This document shows positions 1 through 9,500 of a DNA stretch of 25,801 bases, piece after piece (position 1 is the first letter of the stretch; each line of letters begins with the position of its first letter). The stretch is from a virus, in IMG/VR virus record IMGVR_UViG_3300044951_000450, positions 1-25,801 of that record, one strand, 5' to 3'. A program made the translations under genes and the position numbers. The notes under the pieces are model-generated. The model was not told the DNA's origin. It worked only from the letters and a program-made list of their open reading frames with translations, and did no database searches.

Positions 1-1
1 G

Positions 2-811
2 CCATATGTTTGGGGCTTTAATATCTTGATGGATAACATTTCTATCATGTCACCAAACTCAATGATTACAGTTAATAATGTTACTTACTGGATGGGTGTT
101 GATAAGTTTTACATGTATTCTGGCCGAGTAGAAACACTGCCATGTTCATTAAGACAGTACATATTTGATGACTTAAATAGAGACCAATCATTTCAAGTAT
201 TTGCTGGTGGCAATGAGGGCTTTAACGAGGTTTGGTGGTTCTATGTAAGCAACTCAAGCAATGCAACAGAAATAGATAAGTATGTTATCTACAATTATCT
301 AGACCGCGTTTGGTATTACGGTTCTATGGCTCGTTCCGCTTGGCTTGACTCGGGCATCAGACCATTTCCGATGGCTGCAAACTATGAAAACCGTATTTTG
401 TACCATGAGAATGGCTGTTGTGATGGAGCTGGACTAACTCCAGTACCTATTTACTCGTACATTCAATCATCTGACTTTGATATTGGCGATGGTCATAACT
501 TTGGTTTTGTATGGCGTATCTTGCCTGACATAAACTTCAATGGCTCGACTGTTAATAATCCTTACGTTACCATGACTATTAGGCCCCGCCAGAACTCTGG
601 TACACCTTATGGTGAAGCCAACAACCCAACTGTTACAAGCCAGGATAACTTTACATTAAGAGGTGCATACAATATCCAAGAGTTTACTGGACAGGTATAC
701 ACTCGCATTAGAGGCAGGCAGATGAGCTTTAGGATTGATTCTGATGGACTTGGAGTAGCTTGGCAACTAGGCATGCCTCGTATTGATATTAGACCTGATG
801 GACGTAGGTAA
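2..811 (+). CDS. Tail nozzle/hub-type virion protein, 5' end outside window
   Basis: The frame is open from the first bases of the window through the TTG at 26 with no stop, so the gene almost certainly starts upstream and only its C-terminal ~269 residues are seen. The protein is rich in aromatic, beta-forming segments (YWMGVDKFYMYSGRVE, EVWWFYV, YVIYNYLDRVWYYG) and ends in RGRQ...GVAWQLGMPRIDIRPDGRR. This repeat-like pattern and ending resemble beta-propeller tail nozzle or DNA-stabilisation proteins of podoviruses (T7 gp12 or P22 gp10 types). The next gene starts on its stop codon (TAATG), so the two are translationally coupled. Family assignment is by remembered pattern, not a search. A structural role is likely; the exact tail position is inference. 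Confidence 0.65.
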   Translation, partial: PYVWGFNILMDNISIMSPNSMITVNNVTYWMGVDKFYMYSGRVETLPCSLRQYIFDDLNRDQSFQVFAGGNEGFNEVWWFYVSNSSNATEIDKYVIYNYLDRVWYYGSMARSAWLDSGIRPFPMAANYENRILYHENGCCDGAGLTPVPIYSYIQSSDFDIGDGHNFGFVWRILPDINFNGSTVNNPYVTMTIRPRQNSGTPYGEANNPTVTSQDNFTLRGAYNIQEFTGQVYTRIRGRQMSFRIDSDGLGVAWQLGMPRIDIRPDGRR

Positions 812-1509
812 TGGCATATAATACCCCATTAAAGTCGATAGCATTGCGCCCTTCAAAGGCACCGAACTTACTCATTGCTCCGGTTGCGTATAGCCAACAA
901 TACCAAGACCAACTAACCAATGCATTGCGTCTTTACTTTGCGCAGATAGATAACTTTACACAACCTTTTTCAGGTCCGAATGGGGGCGCGTTTATACAGT
1001 TCCCTTTTGTTGCTGCGTCTGATTCCACGATACAGTATGCAACAGCAGCTAATACCCCAACAATAATAAAATGGAATACATTAGACGAAGGAAACGGGTT
1101 TACGCTAAATGTAGATAACACTGCCACGGCACAATTACCCGGTATATATAAAATTACATACAGCCTTCAATTCGTTAATAATGACAATGCAATACATAAC
1201 GCTACTGTATGGCTTCGTATAAATGGGAGTACCAGTGCAGCCGATGTGCCTCGCTCTACAACTATATTTACCTTACCTGCGCGTAAAAGTGCTTTGCTAC
1301 CCGCATATACATGTGGTTATTCAGAAGTGGTATTTGAATTAAATGCAGGGGATTCAGTAGGGCTATGGTGGGGGGCTGACCAAGCAGCTACATCAGGCGG
1401 GGCGGTTGGACTTTATATAGAATCAAAAGTAGCACAAACAACACCTATGGCATACCCTGCAGTCCCATCGGCTATTGGGTCCATAACATTTGTATCAGCG
1501 CTGTATTAG
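811..1509 (+). CDS. Jelly-roll-like virion appendage protein
   Basis: A 232-aa protein that starts on the stop codon of the tail gene. Residues 35-50 (LTNALRLYFAQIDN) resemble the N-terminal anchor helix seen in phage fibre-like proteins. From about residue 55 on it is beta-rich, with a G-x-Y-K-I-x-Y-S-L-Q-F strand, then VWLRING, then EVVFELNAGDSVGLWW, an order typical of C1q/TNF-like jelly-roll domains. It ends in a hydrophobic, polar-poor tail (AIGSITFVSALY). The domain may bind host surface sugars or decorate the tail or capsid. No signal peptide or catalytic motif is visible. Its place between tail and internal-virion genes supports a structural role. The jelly-roll call is a pattern judgement and would be settled by structure prediction. 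Confidence 0.65.
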   Translation: MAYNTPLKSIALRPSKAPNLLIAPVAYSQQYQDQLTNALRLYFAQIDNFTQPFSGPNGGAFIQFPFVAASDSTIQYATAANTPTIIKWNTLDEGNGFTLNVDNTATAQLPGIYKITYSLQFVNNDNAIHNATVWLRINGSTSAADVPRSTTIFTLPARKSALLPAYTCGYSEVVFELNAGDSVGLWWGADQAATSGGAVGLYIESKVAQTTPMAYPAVPSAIGSITFVSALY

Positions 1510-1545
1510 TGATATTATTCGCTTAAATAAACAAGGAATTGCGAT

Positions 1546-3237
1546 ATGTTTAACAATAAATTTAGTAGACTTTTACCTCATCCCGGCTATAACGTAGGCG
1601 GTGGTATTGGCGAAGCCGCTCTTCTTGGTGCTGCATTCGGTGGAGCTAAGGGTTTAGTTACTGGTGAAAACATATTAGAAAGCGCATTGATAGGCGGCGC
1701 AACTGGTGCAGTTACTGGTGGTATTTTTGGTGGTGCCGGTGGCAGTGCCGCTAGTGAAGTACAAAACCAAGTGGCGGATACAGCTTTAAATACTACAGTT
1801 GAAGGGCTAACTAACACCGCCGCAGACCAAGTAGCAAACAGTTCGTTAAACATGATGAATCCTTACGCCGCTGAAATTGGTGGTGCTAACTTAACATCAG
1901 CTCTTCCTCAAGCAACGCAACTAACTAACCAAGGCATTACAGGTCTAGGCGGCATGCAAGCCATACCTCAAGCGGCTGAACAAGCAGTGCAAACAGCTAA
2001 TGCAGGGTTAACAGGGTTAAATGCCCCAGTAGGTCAAGGCGGTTTGTCTGTTGGTAATACAGGTACTGTTGGTAATGCCGGTATTGCATCGTCAGGCGCA
2101 CCTACCTCTACAATGGACTTCTTAAGCCAGCCCGGTGTGGATTTAAGAAACTATACTACTCCTGATACTATGTTGGGTAAAGGTTTAGACTGGTGGGCTG
2201 ACCAAGGTACCGCAGGTCGTGCTATGTATGCTGGTTTAGGCGGAGCAGCAGTAGGTGCAATGGAGCCGATACCATTACCTGAAGAACCCGAAAAACAAAA
2301 AAGCAAGCTAGCTGGTTTTGACGCACAACGCTTTACCCCGTACATGCCAGAACAACCTGACCCATACTACCGTGCTCAATACGCTGCTCAAGGCGGTGTA
2401 ATGAACTCTTACGCGCAAGGTGGTATCGCTGCTTTAGCAGGGGATAACGGCTACCCAATGGGTAGACAGGATAATACTCAGTTCGCAACTCCAAGCCAAA
2501 TGCCGACAAGCAGTGCGGTAATTAACGCTGACTACGAAATGAAAACCGACCCATATAGCGGCACCCCAGTAGGCATGGCTGATGGCGGTCAAGTGTACTA
2601 TGACTCTGAGAAAGGGCAGTACTATACCACAAAACAAGGCCTGTTCAATCCTGTGATGGGTTTTAATAGAGAACGGGAGTACATCGGGGCAAATCCAGCA
2701 GGTGCTGGTAGCATGGATAATTTTCAAGTATCGCAGGCAACACCTAATGTATACCAGCAAGAACAATATAACCCAGTTCAACTAGCGCAAGCTGCAGCTA
2801 ATCCAGCGGTGCAACAACAAACTTTAGGTGGTACACAAAACTATTCTTTAGCGGACTCATTACCTTTACTACAAGCAACAAACCCAGGTATCGCCGCTCA
2901 GTTTTCTGCACCAGCTCCGGAAGAGAAAAAAGCACAGGGTGGTATCGCTGGTTTTAATTTAGGTGGCTACGCTGCTGGTGGTAACCCACGTTTATTGAAG
3001 GGTCCCGGTGATGGCATGTCTGATAACATCCCTGCTACCATTGGTGGTAGACAACCAGCCCGTCTTGCTGATGGTGAGTTTGTAGTGCCAGCCGATGTGG
3101 TATCCCATCTAGGTAACGGTTCGACCGATGCAGGTGCTAAACACTTATATGCGATGATGGACAAAGTTCGTAAGGCACGCACTGGCAGTAAGAAGCAAGG
3201 CAAACAGATTAAACCAGCGAAGTATATGCCTGCATGA
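1546..3237 (+). CDS. Gly/Ala/Gln-rich virion protein with conserved C-terminal module
   Basis: A 563-aa protein with an AAGGA-type ribosome site ahead of ATG 1546. Residues 18-75 are a glycine-rich hydrophobic stretch that could contact membrane (GAAFGGAKGLV, GGATGAVTGGIFGGAGG). The middle is low-complexity and rich in Q, N, A and G. Short AQGGI/AxGGY motifs occur near residues 282-295 and 463-480. The C-terminal ~85 residues are a distinct module: GPGDGMSDNIPATIGG, RLADGEFVVPADVVSHLG, then AGAKHLYAMMDKVRKARTG and a basic tail. I recognise that module from predicted structural proteins of uncultured podoviruses but know no assigned function. Its last four bases overlap the next gene. It may be an internal or tail-associated virion protein; that is inference from context. 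Confidence 0.6.
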   Translation: MFNNKFSRLLPHPGYNVGGGIGEAALLGAAFGGAKGLVTGENILESALIGGATGAVTGGIFGGAGGSAASEVQNQVADTALNTTVEGLTNTAADQVANSSLNMMNPYAAEIGGANLTSALPQATQLTNQGITGLGGMQAIPQAAEQAVQTANAGLTGLNAPVGQGGLSVGNTGTVGNAGIASSGAPTSTMDFLSQPGVDLRNYTTPDTMLGKGLDWWADQGTAGRAMYAGLGGAAVGAMEPIPLPEEPEKQKSKLAGFDAQRFTPYMPEQPDPYYRAQYAAQGGVMNSYAQGGIAALAGDNGYPMGRQDNTQFATPSQMPTSSAVINADYEMKTDPYSGTPVGMADGGQVYYDSEKGQYYTTKQGLFNPVMGFNREREYIGANPAGAGSMDNFQVSQATPNVYQQEQYNPVQLAQAAANPAVQQQTLGGTQNYSLADSLPLLQATNPGIAAQFSAPAPEEKKAQGGIAGFNLGGYAAGGNPRLLKGPGDGMSDNIPATIGGRQPARLADGEFVVPADVVSHLGNGSTDAGAKHLYAMMDKVRKARTGSKKQGKQIKPAKYMPA

Positions 3238-3647
3238 TAATTCAAACTGTTAATCCAACGCATATCCATCAGTTGTGGGGTAAAGTTGGACCGATGTTAG
3301 AAGCAGCGTGTAATGTGGCAGTAGGTGAGCTAGATTGCACGATTGACCAGTTGAAACTTCAGCTAGTTAGCGGAGCCCAAACACTATTGGTAGCGGTAGA
3401 AGACGGTGATATTAAAGGCGCGGCATCGTTATCGGTGGTATCATTGCCTAATCACAGAGTCGCCACATTAACTGCCACTGGGGGCAGAGGTATTACAAAC
3501 CCAGACGTTATGAATCAAGTAGTTGCATGGGCCAAATCTCAAGGCGCTACGAAAATTAGAGCACATGCTTCGGGTGCACGCATTCGATTGTACCGACAAC
3601 AACTTGGATTATTAGCTACTGAAACGGTAGTGGAGAAATTGATATGA
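3234..3647 (+). CDS. GNAT-like acetyltransferase fold protein
   Basis: A 137-aa protein overlapping both neighbours by four bases (ATGA at 3234-3237 and 3644-3647), so it is translated with the virion genes. The layout fits a GNAT fold: an N-terminal helix pair, a beta hairpin (TLLVAVEDGDIKGAASLSVV), a central strand with TATGGRGI, a helix (DVMNQVVAWAKSQGATKIRAHA), and an ending with LYRQQLGL, like the Y-x-K-x-G-F ending of GNATs. The usual acetyl-CoA loop (Q/R-x-x-G-x-G/A) is replaced by GGRGITNPD, so catalysis is uncertain. GNAT-like proteins at this place are familiar in podovirus late operons, but their target is unknown. It could be a virion-protein modifier or a non-enzymatic structural or chaperone version. 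Confidence 0.55.
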   Translation: MIIQTVNPTHIHQLWGKVGPMLEAACNVAVGELDCTIDQLKLQLVSGAQTLLVAVEDGDIKGAASLSVVSLPNHRVATLTATGGRGITNPDVMNQVVAWAKSQGATKIRAHASGARIRLYRQQLGLLATETVVEKLI

Positions 3648-4774
3648 GTATTTTAAAAGCCCTTAAATGGTTATTGATTGACCAGTTTACATTTAGTGTC
3701 AGTGGCGGCGGTGGTGGCGGTCAAACAACTTCCACAGTTAACCAATCAAATCTTCCTGAATACGTACAACCGTATGTTGAGTCAATGCTGGGTGCTGCTC
3801 AGAAACAAGTCTATACTATGGATGGCGATACAGTTACTGGGTTCCAAAAGTACACACCATACAGTTCTAACATGAATGACTATCAAGCTGGGTTCTCACC
3901 CATGCAACAACAAGCATTCCAAGGCGCAGCTAACTTACAAACCCCCGGTCAGATTGGTGCAGGGTCACAATTAGCAGGTGCATCAGGTTTAGGTTCATTA
4001 GGTATGGCTGGTCAACTATCTAATACTGGTAACCAATACAACCAAATGGCTACCAACCCATACGCTACTCAAGCGTTTATGAACCCGTATATCCAAGCAT
4101 CCCTTACTCCACAGCTTGATGAGATGCGTCGTCAGTATGGTATAAACCAAACCAATCAGATGAGTAATGCAACTAAGCAAGGTGCATTTGGTGGTTCACG
4201 TGAAGCGTTAATGGCATCTGAAAACCAACGTAATATGAATACGGCAATGAACCAAACTATCGGTGCAGGCTACGATAAAGCATTCCAAGCGGCTCAACAA
4301 GCACAACAGTTTGGTGCTAACTTAGGTCTACAAGGTGGACAAGCCGCACTTCAAGGTTATGGTCAAGTAGGTCAAGCTGCGGGTACACTAGGTCAATTAG
4401 GCACACAGCAACTTGCCGCACAACAAGGTATCTTAGGTACACAAAATCAATTCGGTGGCCAACAACAAGCTCAAGAGCAAGCTAAGATTAACCAAGCAAT
4501 CCAAAACTACGCAACAGAACAGCAGTTCCCAATGCTACAACTGGGCAATATCAGCAGCTTGTTACGTGGCTTACCAATGCAGTCAACAACTACACAAACA
4601 TACCAAGCACAACCGGGTCTTGCTTCTCAGATTGGTGCGTTGGGTACAGGTGCAATTGGTCTATCTAAACTAGCAGGTGCTAAGGCAGGTGGTAGTACAA
4701 ACGATATTAGTAAACGCGGTGGTACAGGCATTGATGAAATGCACTTACATGAATTGTTGAGCTATAAGGAATAA
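3644..4774 (+). CDS. Gln/Gly-rich internal virion protein candidate (376 aa)
   Basis: Starts at an ATG with GGAG eight bases upstream. Residues 1-18 form a short hydrophobic helix (ILKALKWLLI), followed by a run of six glycines and then QTTSTVNQSNLPEYVQPYVESML, a start I associate with conserved podovirus virion proteins. Residues 85-300 are very rich in Q, A, G and N with heptad-like AAQQAQQ stretches, suggesting long amphipathic helices. No enzymatic motif is visible. It is the first of three consecutive large proteins placed where T7-like phages carry gp14-gp15-gp16, the ejected internal proteins that form the DNA channel. The parallel is positional only; there is no clear sequence match to T7 gp14. 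Confidence 0.55.
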   Translation: MSILKALKWLLIDQFTFSVSGGGGGGQTTSTVNQSNLPEYVQPYVESMLGAAQKQVYTMDGDTVTGFQKYTPYSSNMNDYQAGFSPMQQQAFQGAANLQTPGQIGAGSQLAGASGLGSLGMAGQLSNTGNQYNQMATNPYATQAFMNPYIQASLTPQLDEMRRQYGINQTNQMSNATKQGAFGGSREALMASENQRNMNTAMNQTIGAGYDKAFQAAQQAQQFGANLGLQGGQAALQGYGQVGQAAGTLGQLGTQQLAAQQGILGTQNQFGGQQQAQEQAKINQAIQNYATEQQFPMLQLGNISSLLRGLPMQSTTTQTYQAQPGLASQIGALGTGAIGLSKLAGAKAGGSTNDISKRGGTGIDEMHLHELLSYKE

Positions 4775-4776
4775 GT

Positions 4777-6558
4777 ATGAATAACCCAATGAGCCAAATG
4801 GCGGACGCACAAAAGCTAACAATCACACAGCTACAACAAGCACTGCGTAATGGTACGATAGACCCACAAGTGGGTCAGATTGTTTTGGCTTCTAAAATCA
4901 AACAATCAAAAGACGCTAAGGCAGCCATGGCTGCTCAAATGCCTAAACAACCACCAGTCGCACAACAAAACATGGCGTATGGCCAAGGTATGGACGCACT
5001 GCCTACCAACTTACCTGCTCAAGGCATGGCTGAGGGTGGCATCATTTCGTTTGCTGGTAATACCGATGGGTCATATGTGAATCCTGACTTCAGTGCTCCC
5101 GGCCTATCACAAGCGGATGTTGATTATTCTAACGCAATGAATGCGTCATTCTTGGGCAATCCAACATTCCAACAAACAGCAGGTACTATCTTATCTCCAG
5201 GTATATCCAGTTTCAATTACCTTGCGGATAAAATAGGTGGCACCGCATGGGTACGTGACCCAAAAACAGGTAAGCTTGTTCGCAGAAGCGATTTGCCTAA
5301 ACCTACCGCTGCTGATATACAAGCAGCGCGTTTAAGAGAACAACAAGCAGGTCTAGCTCAGCGTGAAGCGTATAACAAGAAACAACAGGAAGCTCGTATT
5401 CTTGCAAACCCTGCACAGTTAAATGGCCCTTATGCGCCTGACATGAACCCAGAAGCAATGGCAGCAAAACAAGCGCAGTTACTGCAAAGTAGAACCGCAG
5501 CTGGGGAAAAACCTGCAGATACCAAAGCAAATCTAACCTTAGATGATTATTTAGGTGGCGCTGGTGCGGGTAATGCTGGCGCTCGTAGAGCAGGTAATCA
5601 AGGCATTGCTGACGGATATAAAATTCAAGGTTATGACGACAGCGAATTTAAAAATATGTTAGCGGAAGAAATGAATCCTGCTACTAAGCAACCATACACC
5701 TACGCAGAAAAAGCTGCTGAACGTTTAGCTGAAATGAAGGCTTTAGGATATAACCCTGATATGCTTAAAGAACAAAAAGCCGAGCTTGAAAAACGTAAAG
5801 AGAAATCCGATAAACGCTCTAAACTAGATGAGGCTATGCCTTGGTTTGCTGCATCTGAAGCGTTTGCTCGTCAGCCTAAAGCCGGTGAAGCCCCTCAATC
5901 AACAATCGGTGCTATTACTGGTGCATTAGGTGCCTATGGTAAATCATCTATAGAGCTTGATGAGAAAGAAGAAACACGCAAAGATAAGATTCGTTCTGAA
6001 GGCAATGCATTAGCCATAGCAATGAACGCAGAAGCACAAGCTCAGTACTCAGGTAATAAAGCTGAATTGAAAGAAGCTCAAAACGCCATAAAAGGTATAC
6101 GTACTAACATGGCTAACTTAAATATTAAAGGTGTTGACCAGCAAAATGAAGTAGCTAAAGAAATTTATAAAGCCAATGTTGAAATGGCTAAAACCCAAAT
6201 GTCAGTTGATGCTTCTATGTACTCAGCTGATAGGGCACAAAATACAATCAACAATATTGCTAGTGCTATTCAAGCGGATGCGGCTAAAGCTGGTACACCA
6301 GTGACCAAATCAGAAGCAATTAAAAAAGCATACGAGATTAGCAATCCAGGGTTTGCGGCAATCGGCCAACGTGATGTTGATTCACAACGTGATGCACTAA
6401 ATGCTCAGTTAAAATTAATATCACCGTTTGATAAGTCACCTGCGGCAGATGCAAGAAGAAAACAAATCACTGCTGCGCTAAACGCATTAACGATTGCAGG
6501 AAGTTCTGGAGCTCCAGTCGCAAATGCGATACCATATAGCCAATTGAACCCTGGTTAG
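4777..6558 (+). CDS. Helix-rich internal virion protein candidate (593 aa)
   Basis: Starts two bases after the previous stop with an AAGGAATAAGT leader. The N-terminus (TITQLQQALRNGTIDPQVGQ) precedes a Gln/Ala-rich linker and a Gly-rich motif, QGMAEGGIISFAGN (residues ~82-95), which recurs in the 563-aa virion protein. Residues 310-350 and 400-500 are strongly helical and charged, with coiled-coil character (LKEQKAELEKRKEKSDKRSK). A C-terminal Gly/Ser/Pro-rich tail follows. It sits in the slot of T7 gp15, a middle component of the ejection channel. I see no catalytic motif. The ejection role is inferred from gene order, size and composition. Confidence 0.55.
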   Translation: MNNPMSQMADAQKLTITQLQQALRNGTIDPQVGQIVLASKIKQSKDAKAAMAAQMPKQPPVAQQNMAYGQGMDALPTNLPAQGMAEGGIISFAGNTDGSYVNPDFSAPGLSQADVDYSNAMNASFLGNPTFQQTAGTILSPGISSFNYLADKIGGTAWVRDPKTGKLVRRSDLPKPTAADIQAARLREQQAGLAQREAYNKKQQEARILANPAQLNGPYAPDMNPEAMAAKQAQLLQSRTAAGEKPADTKANLTLDDYLGGAGAGNAGARRAGNQGIADGYKIQGYDDSEFKNMLAEEMNPATKQPYTYAEKAAERLAEMKALGYNPDMLKEQKAELEKRKEKSDKRSKLDEAMPWFAASEAFARQPKAGEAPQSTIGAITGALGAYGKSSIELDEKEETRKDKIRSEGNALAIAMNAEAQAQYSGNKAELKEAQNAIKGIRTNMANLNIKGVDQQNEVAKEIYKANVEMAKTQMSVDASMYSADRAQNTINNIASAIQADAAKAGTPVTKSEAIKKAYEISNPGFAAIGQRDVDSQRDALNAQLKLISPFDKSPAADARRKQITAALNALTIAGSSGAPVANAIPYSQLNPG

Positions 6559-6566
6559 GAATTAGC

Positions 6567-9500
6567 ATGAACGTACAAATGCCTGACGGAACAATCGTAA
6601 CTGATGTTCCTGAAAACATTACGCAGAAAGAATTACTAGCTAGGTACAATAAGTTTAACGCTCCAAAGATTGAAACTGCTGGTATTGGTGAAGCCTTTAA
6701 AGGCGGAGCTAAACGCATGCTTGGTTCTATTGAAACTGGTGTATCAGGTCTATTCGGTGCAGAAGAAGCAGCCAAGCAAGGGTTAGCACGACAAGAAGCT
6801 ATTACAGAAAGACCCGGTGCTAGTTTAGAAAAAGTTAAGCAAGCCTACGAAAAAGGTTTATTCCCTGCGGTTAAAGAAGTAATAAGTCAGGTACCTGCCG
6901 CAATCTCAGAACAAGCTCCACAACTAGCTACTGCTATAGGCGGCGCACGGCTTGGTGCTATGGCAGGTTCACCCTTTGGTCCTTACGGTGCGTTAATCGG
7001 TGGTATCGGCGGTGCATTTGTTCCTTCCTTAGTACAACAAACCGGTTCAAACTTAGAACGTCAAGCACAAGAAGGTGCCCCTATATCAGGTAGCGGTGCA
7101 TTAGCAGCTGCTGTTCCTCAAGCTGCATTGGATGTGTTCACTGACAGGTTATTATTCAGTAGGTTAATGGGTGTGCCTGCTAAGACACTAGGCCGTGCGG
7201 ATGCCGATGCTGTTGTAGCTAAGTCAATTAAACGTACGCTTGCAGAAGGTACCGCCAAAGGTGTAGTAGCCGAAGTCCCTACCGAAGTTGCACAACAAAT
7301 GCTTGAACGTTACCAAGCTGGTCTATCCTTAACCGATGAAGAAGCACGTAAAGAATATGCAGACACTGCATATCAAGTTGCCTTATTGGGTCCATTGGGT
7401 GCGGTTGGTAAGCTACAAGAACGTGGTGAAGCTAGGGGTGTAATCGCTCAAGACGTAGCCGCACAACAAGCAGCGGCACAACAAGCACAGCGCCAAGCTA
7501 CTGGGGTAATGGAGCAACAACCACTACTTGCTCCACAGGAGATGCCTGTAGCTGAACCAACCACTACCCCACCAGCTTTTGGTTTTGATGATGAAGGTAA
7601 GTTTATTACTGGGCCAGCTCCTACTCCACCATCTTTTGGTTTTGACGAAGAAAGTAAGTTTACTAATGAGCCAGCTCCAGCAGTCTCTCCAGACCAAGGC
7701 GAGTTGTTTACACGTAAAGGTGCACCGTCACCTGCAGCTAAGGCATCGGTAGAAGCCGCTCGTTTACAAGGGTTACCAGCACAGATAGCAGAGCTAAATC
7801 AAACACCTGAAGGCCGTGCCCAACTAGCTGGCAATATGAAAATGTACTTCCCTGACTTAACTGTACAGGAACGCAATAAGCTACGCCCACAAATTCAAGC
7901 TGGTACCTATGGTGCAGAACCTGTAGCTCCAGTAGAAGGTAAACTAACCCCTGACGTATTAAGAACGTTTGGTATCACCCCACGCAATAAACAATATACA
8001 GCGTTGGCCAACGGCAACCTAGCTGACCCAACCACCTATAACTTACTTACCACAGCAGCATCAACTAGTACTGACTTTGGGGTTAAAGCTAACCGCATCT
8101 TGGAAGCGTTCCCGCAATATAAACCTAGCGAAGAAGCGGCCACACCAACACAACCTAAAGCCACAGAGGTGCTAAATGAGCCAGAAGCGCAAGCAGAACC
8201 TGTACAACCAGACTTCTTTGGTGTTCCAGCGGTCGGAGCTACTCCTATCGAGTCAGGAACTGAGCAAGGCATGGGACAGCCTGTACAACAACAAGGCGCC
8301 GCGCCTGCACAAGCTGAAAAACCTGTCGGAGGAGGAGTGGTTGTACCTAGCAGAGCTCCTGACGGAAACATTGGACAACCTGCAGCAAGCACAAATGTCC
8401 AACCAAGTGCACTAGCACCTGTACCAAAAGGCGAAGCAAGAAAAGCCGCGGCCGCCCTTAAGAAAGAACCTGTTGCGACTACATGGAATTATTTTAGTGA
8501 TACGCCATTTGCTAAACTATCTAAAGTTGCTAAAGATAAAATAAAAGATGCTCATGCACAAGGGTACTTAACCCAAGAACTTGCGGATGATATTGAACGT
8601 ATTGAATCCAATAATATAGCTAACGCAAATGTAGCTAATAAGATAGCTACAGGCAGTCCAGAAATGGCGGCACAAGTGCTGTCTAACAACATAGAAGAAG
8701 CCATTGCCACACAGCAAGATTTAGAAGCTGACCCAACCGCTACACAAGCTAAAAAAGATGCCGCAGTTAAAAAAGTAGCCAAGTTACAAAAACAACTTGC
8801 TAAATTAACAGCTGAAGAACCAACAGAAACAATCAGTAAAAGTGTAGGCGAAGCAATACCTACTACTGAAGCCAAGCAAGTTGAAAAAGCGCTTACAGGT
8901 AAGACACAAGTGGAAGCGGCTAAGTGGCTGGCTGAAAACGCTCCTGACAAGTCAATGAAACTAATTGCAGAAAAAGTAGCAGTTCAGTTACAAAAATTAA
9001 AAGATGCTGGTGTAAACCAAAAACTTTCTATCGTGCGTATTGGTGATATGGTTCCTAGTGAGCTGCACCCTGCTGGCGTACTAGGTATTTCGCATTACAG
9101 CTATGAAACTAAAAATCCATTTGTTCACGTGTACCTTAAAGGTACTGATTTTAAAGATGTCGGTACAACATACAAGACCGCACTGCATGAACTAATCCAT
9201 GCCGCTACCCAAGCAGTCATTACATTTGGTAATACGAGGGGGGCAGCAGGTACTAAATTTAGTGAAGATGTTCTTAAATTAAATGCGGTTCGCAACGCGG
9301 TGATTAATCATTTTAATAGTCGTGTAGCAGAAGCAAAAGCAGGTGGTGAACAGCTTACTCAGTTTGAGCAAGATGCGTTAGCTAATAAAAATAATGCATT
9401 AAACAACTTGCATGAAATGGTGACATGGGCTTTAACTGATAGTGATATGCAGGCTTACTTAGAGTCAATCCCATACAAAGCTAATCAATCATTATGGTCT

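Noticed and set aside
2434-2781. Leftward 115-aa hydrophobic frame opposite the 563-aa virion gene
   Set aside because: Shadow of a low-complexity gene; no ribosome site and no neighbouring gene on that strand.
8036-8392. Leftward 118-aa frame within the giant virion gene
   Set aside because: Lies opposite a long supported gene; the Cys/Gly/Pro-rich translation is typical of an antisense shadow.
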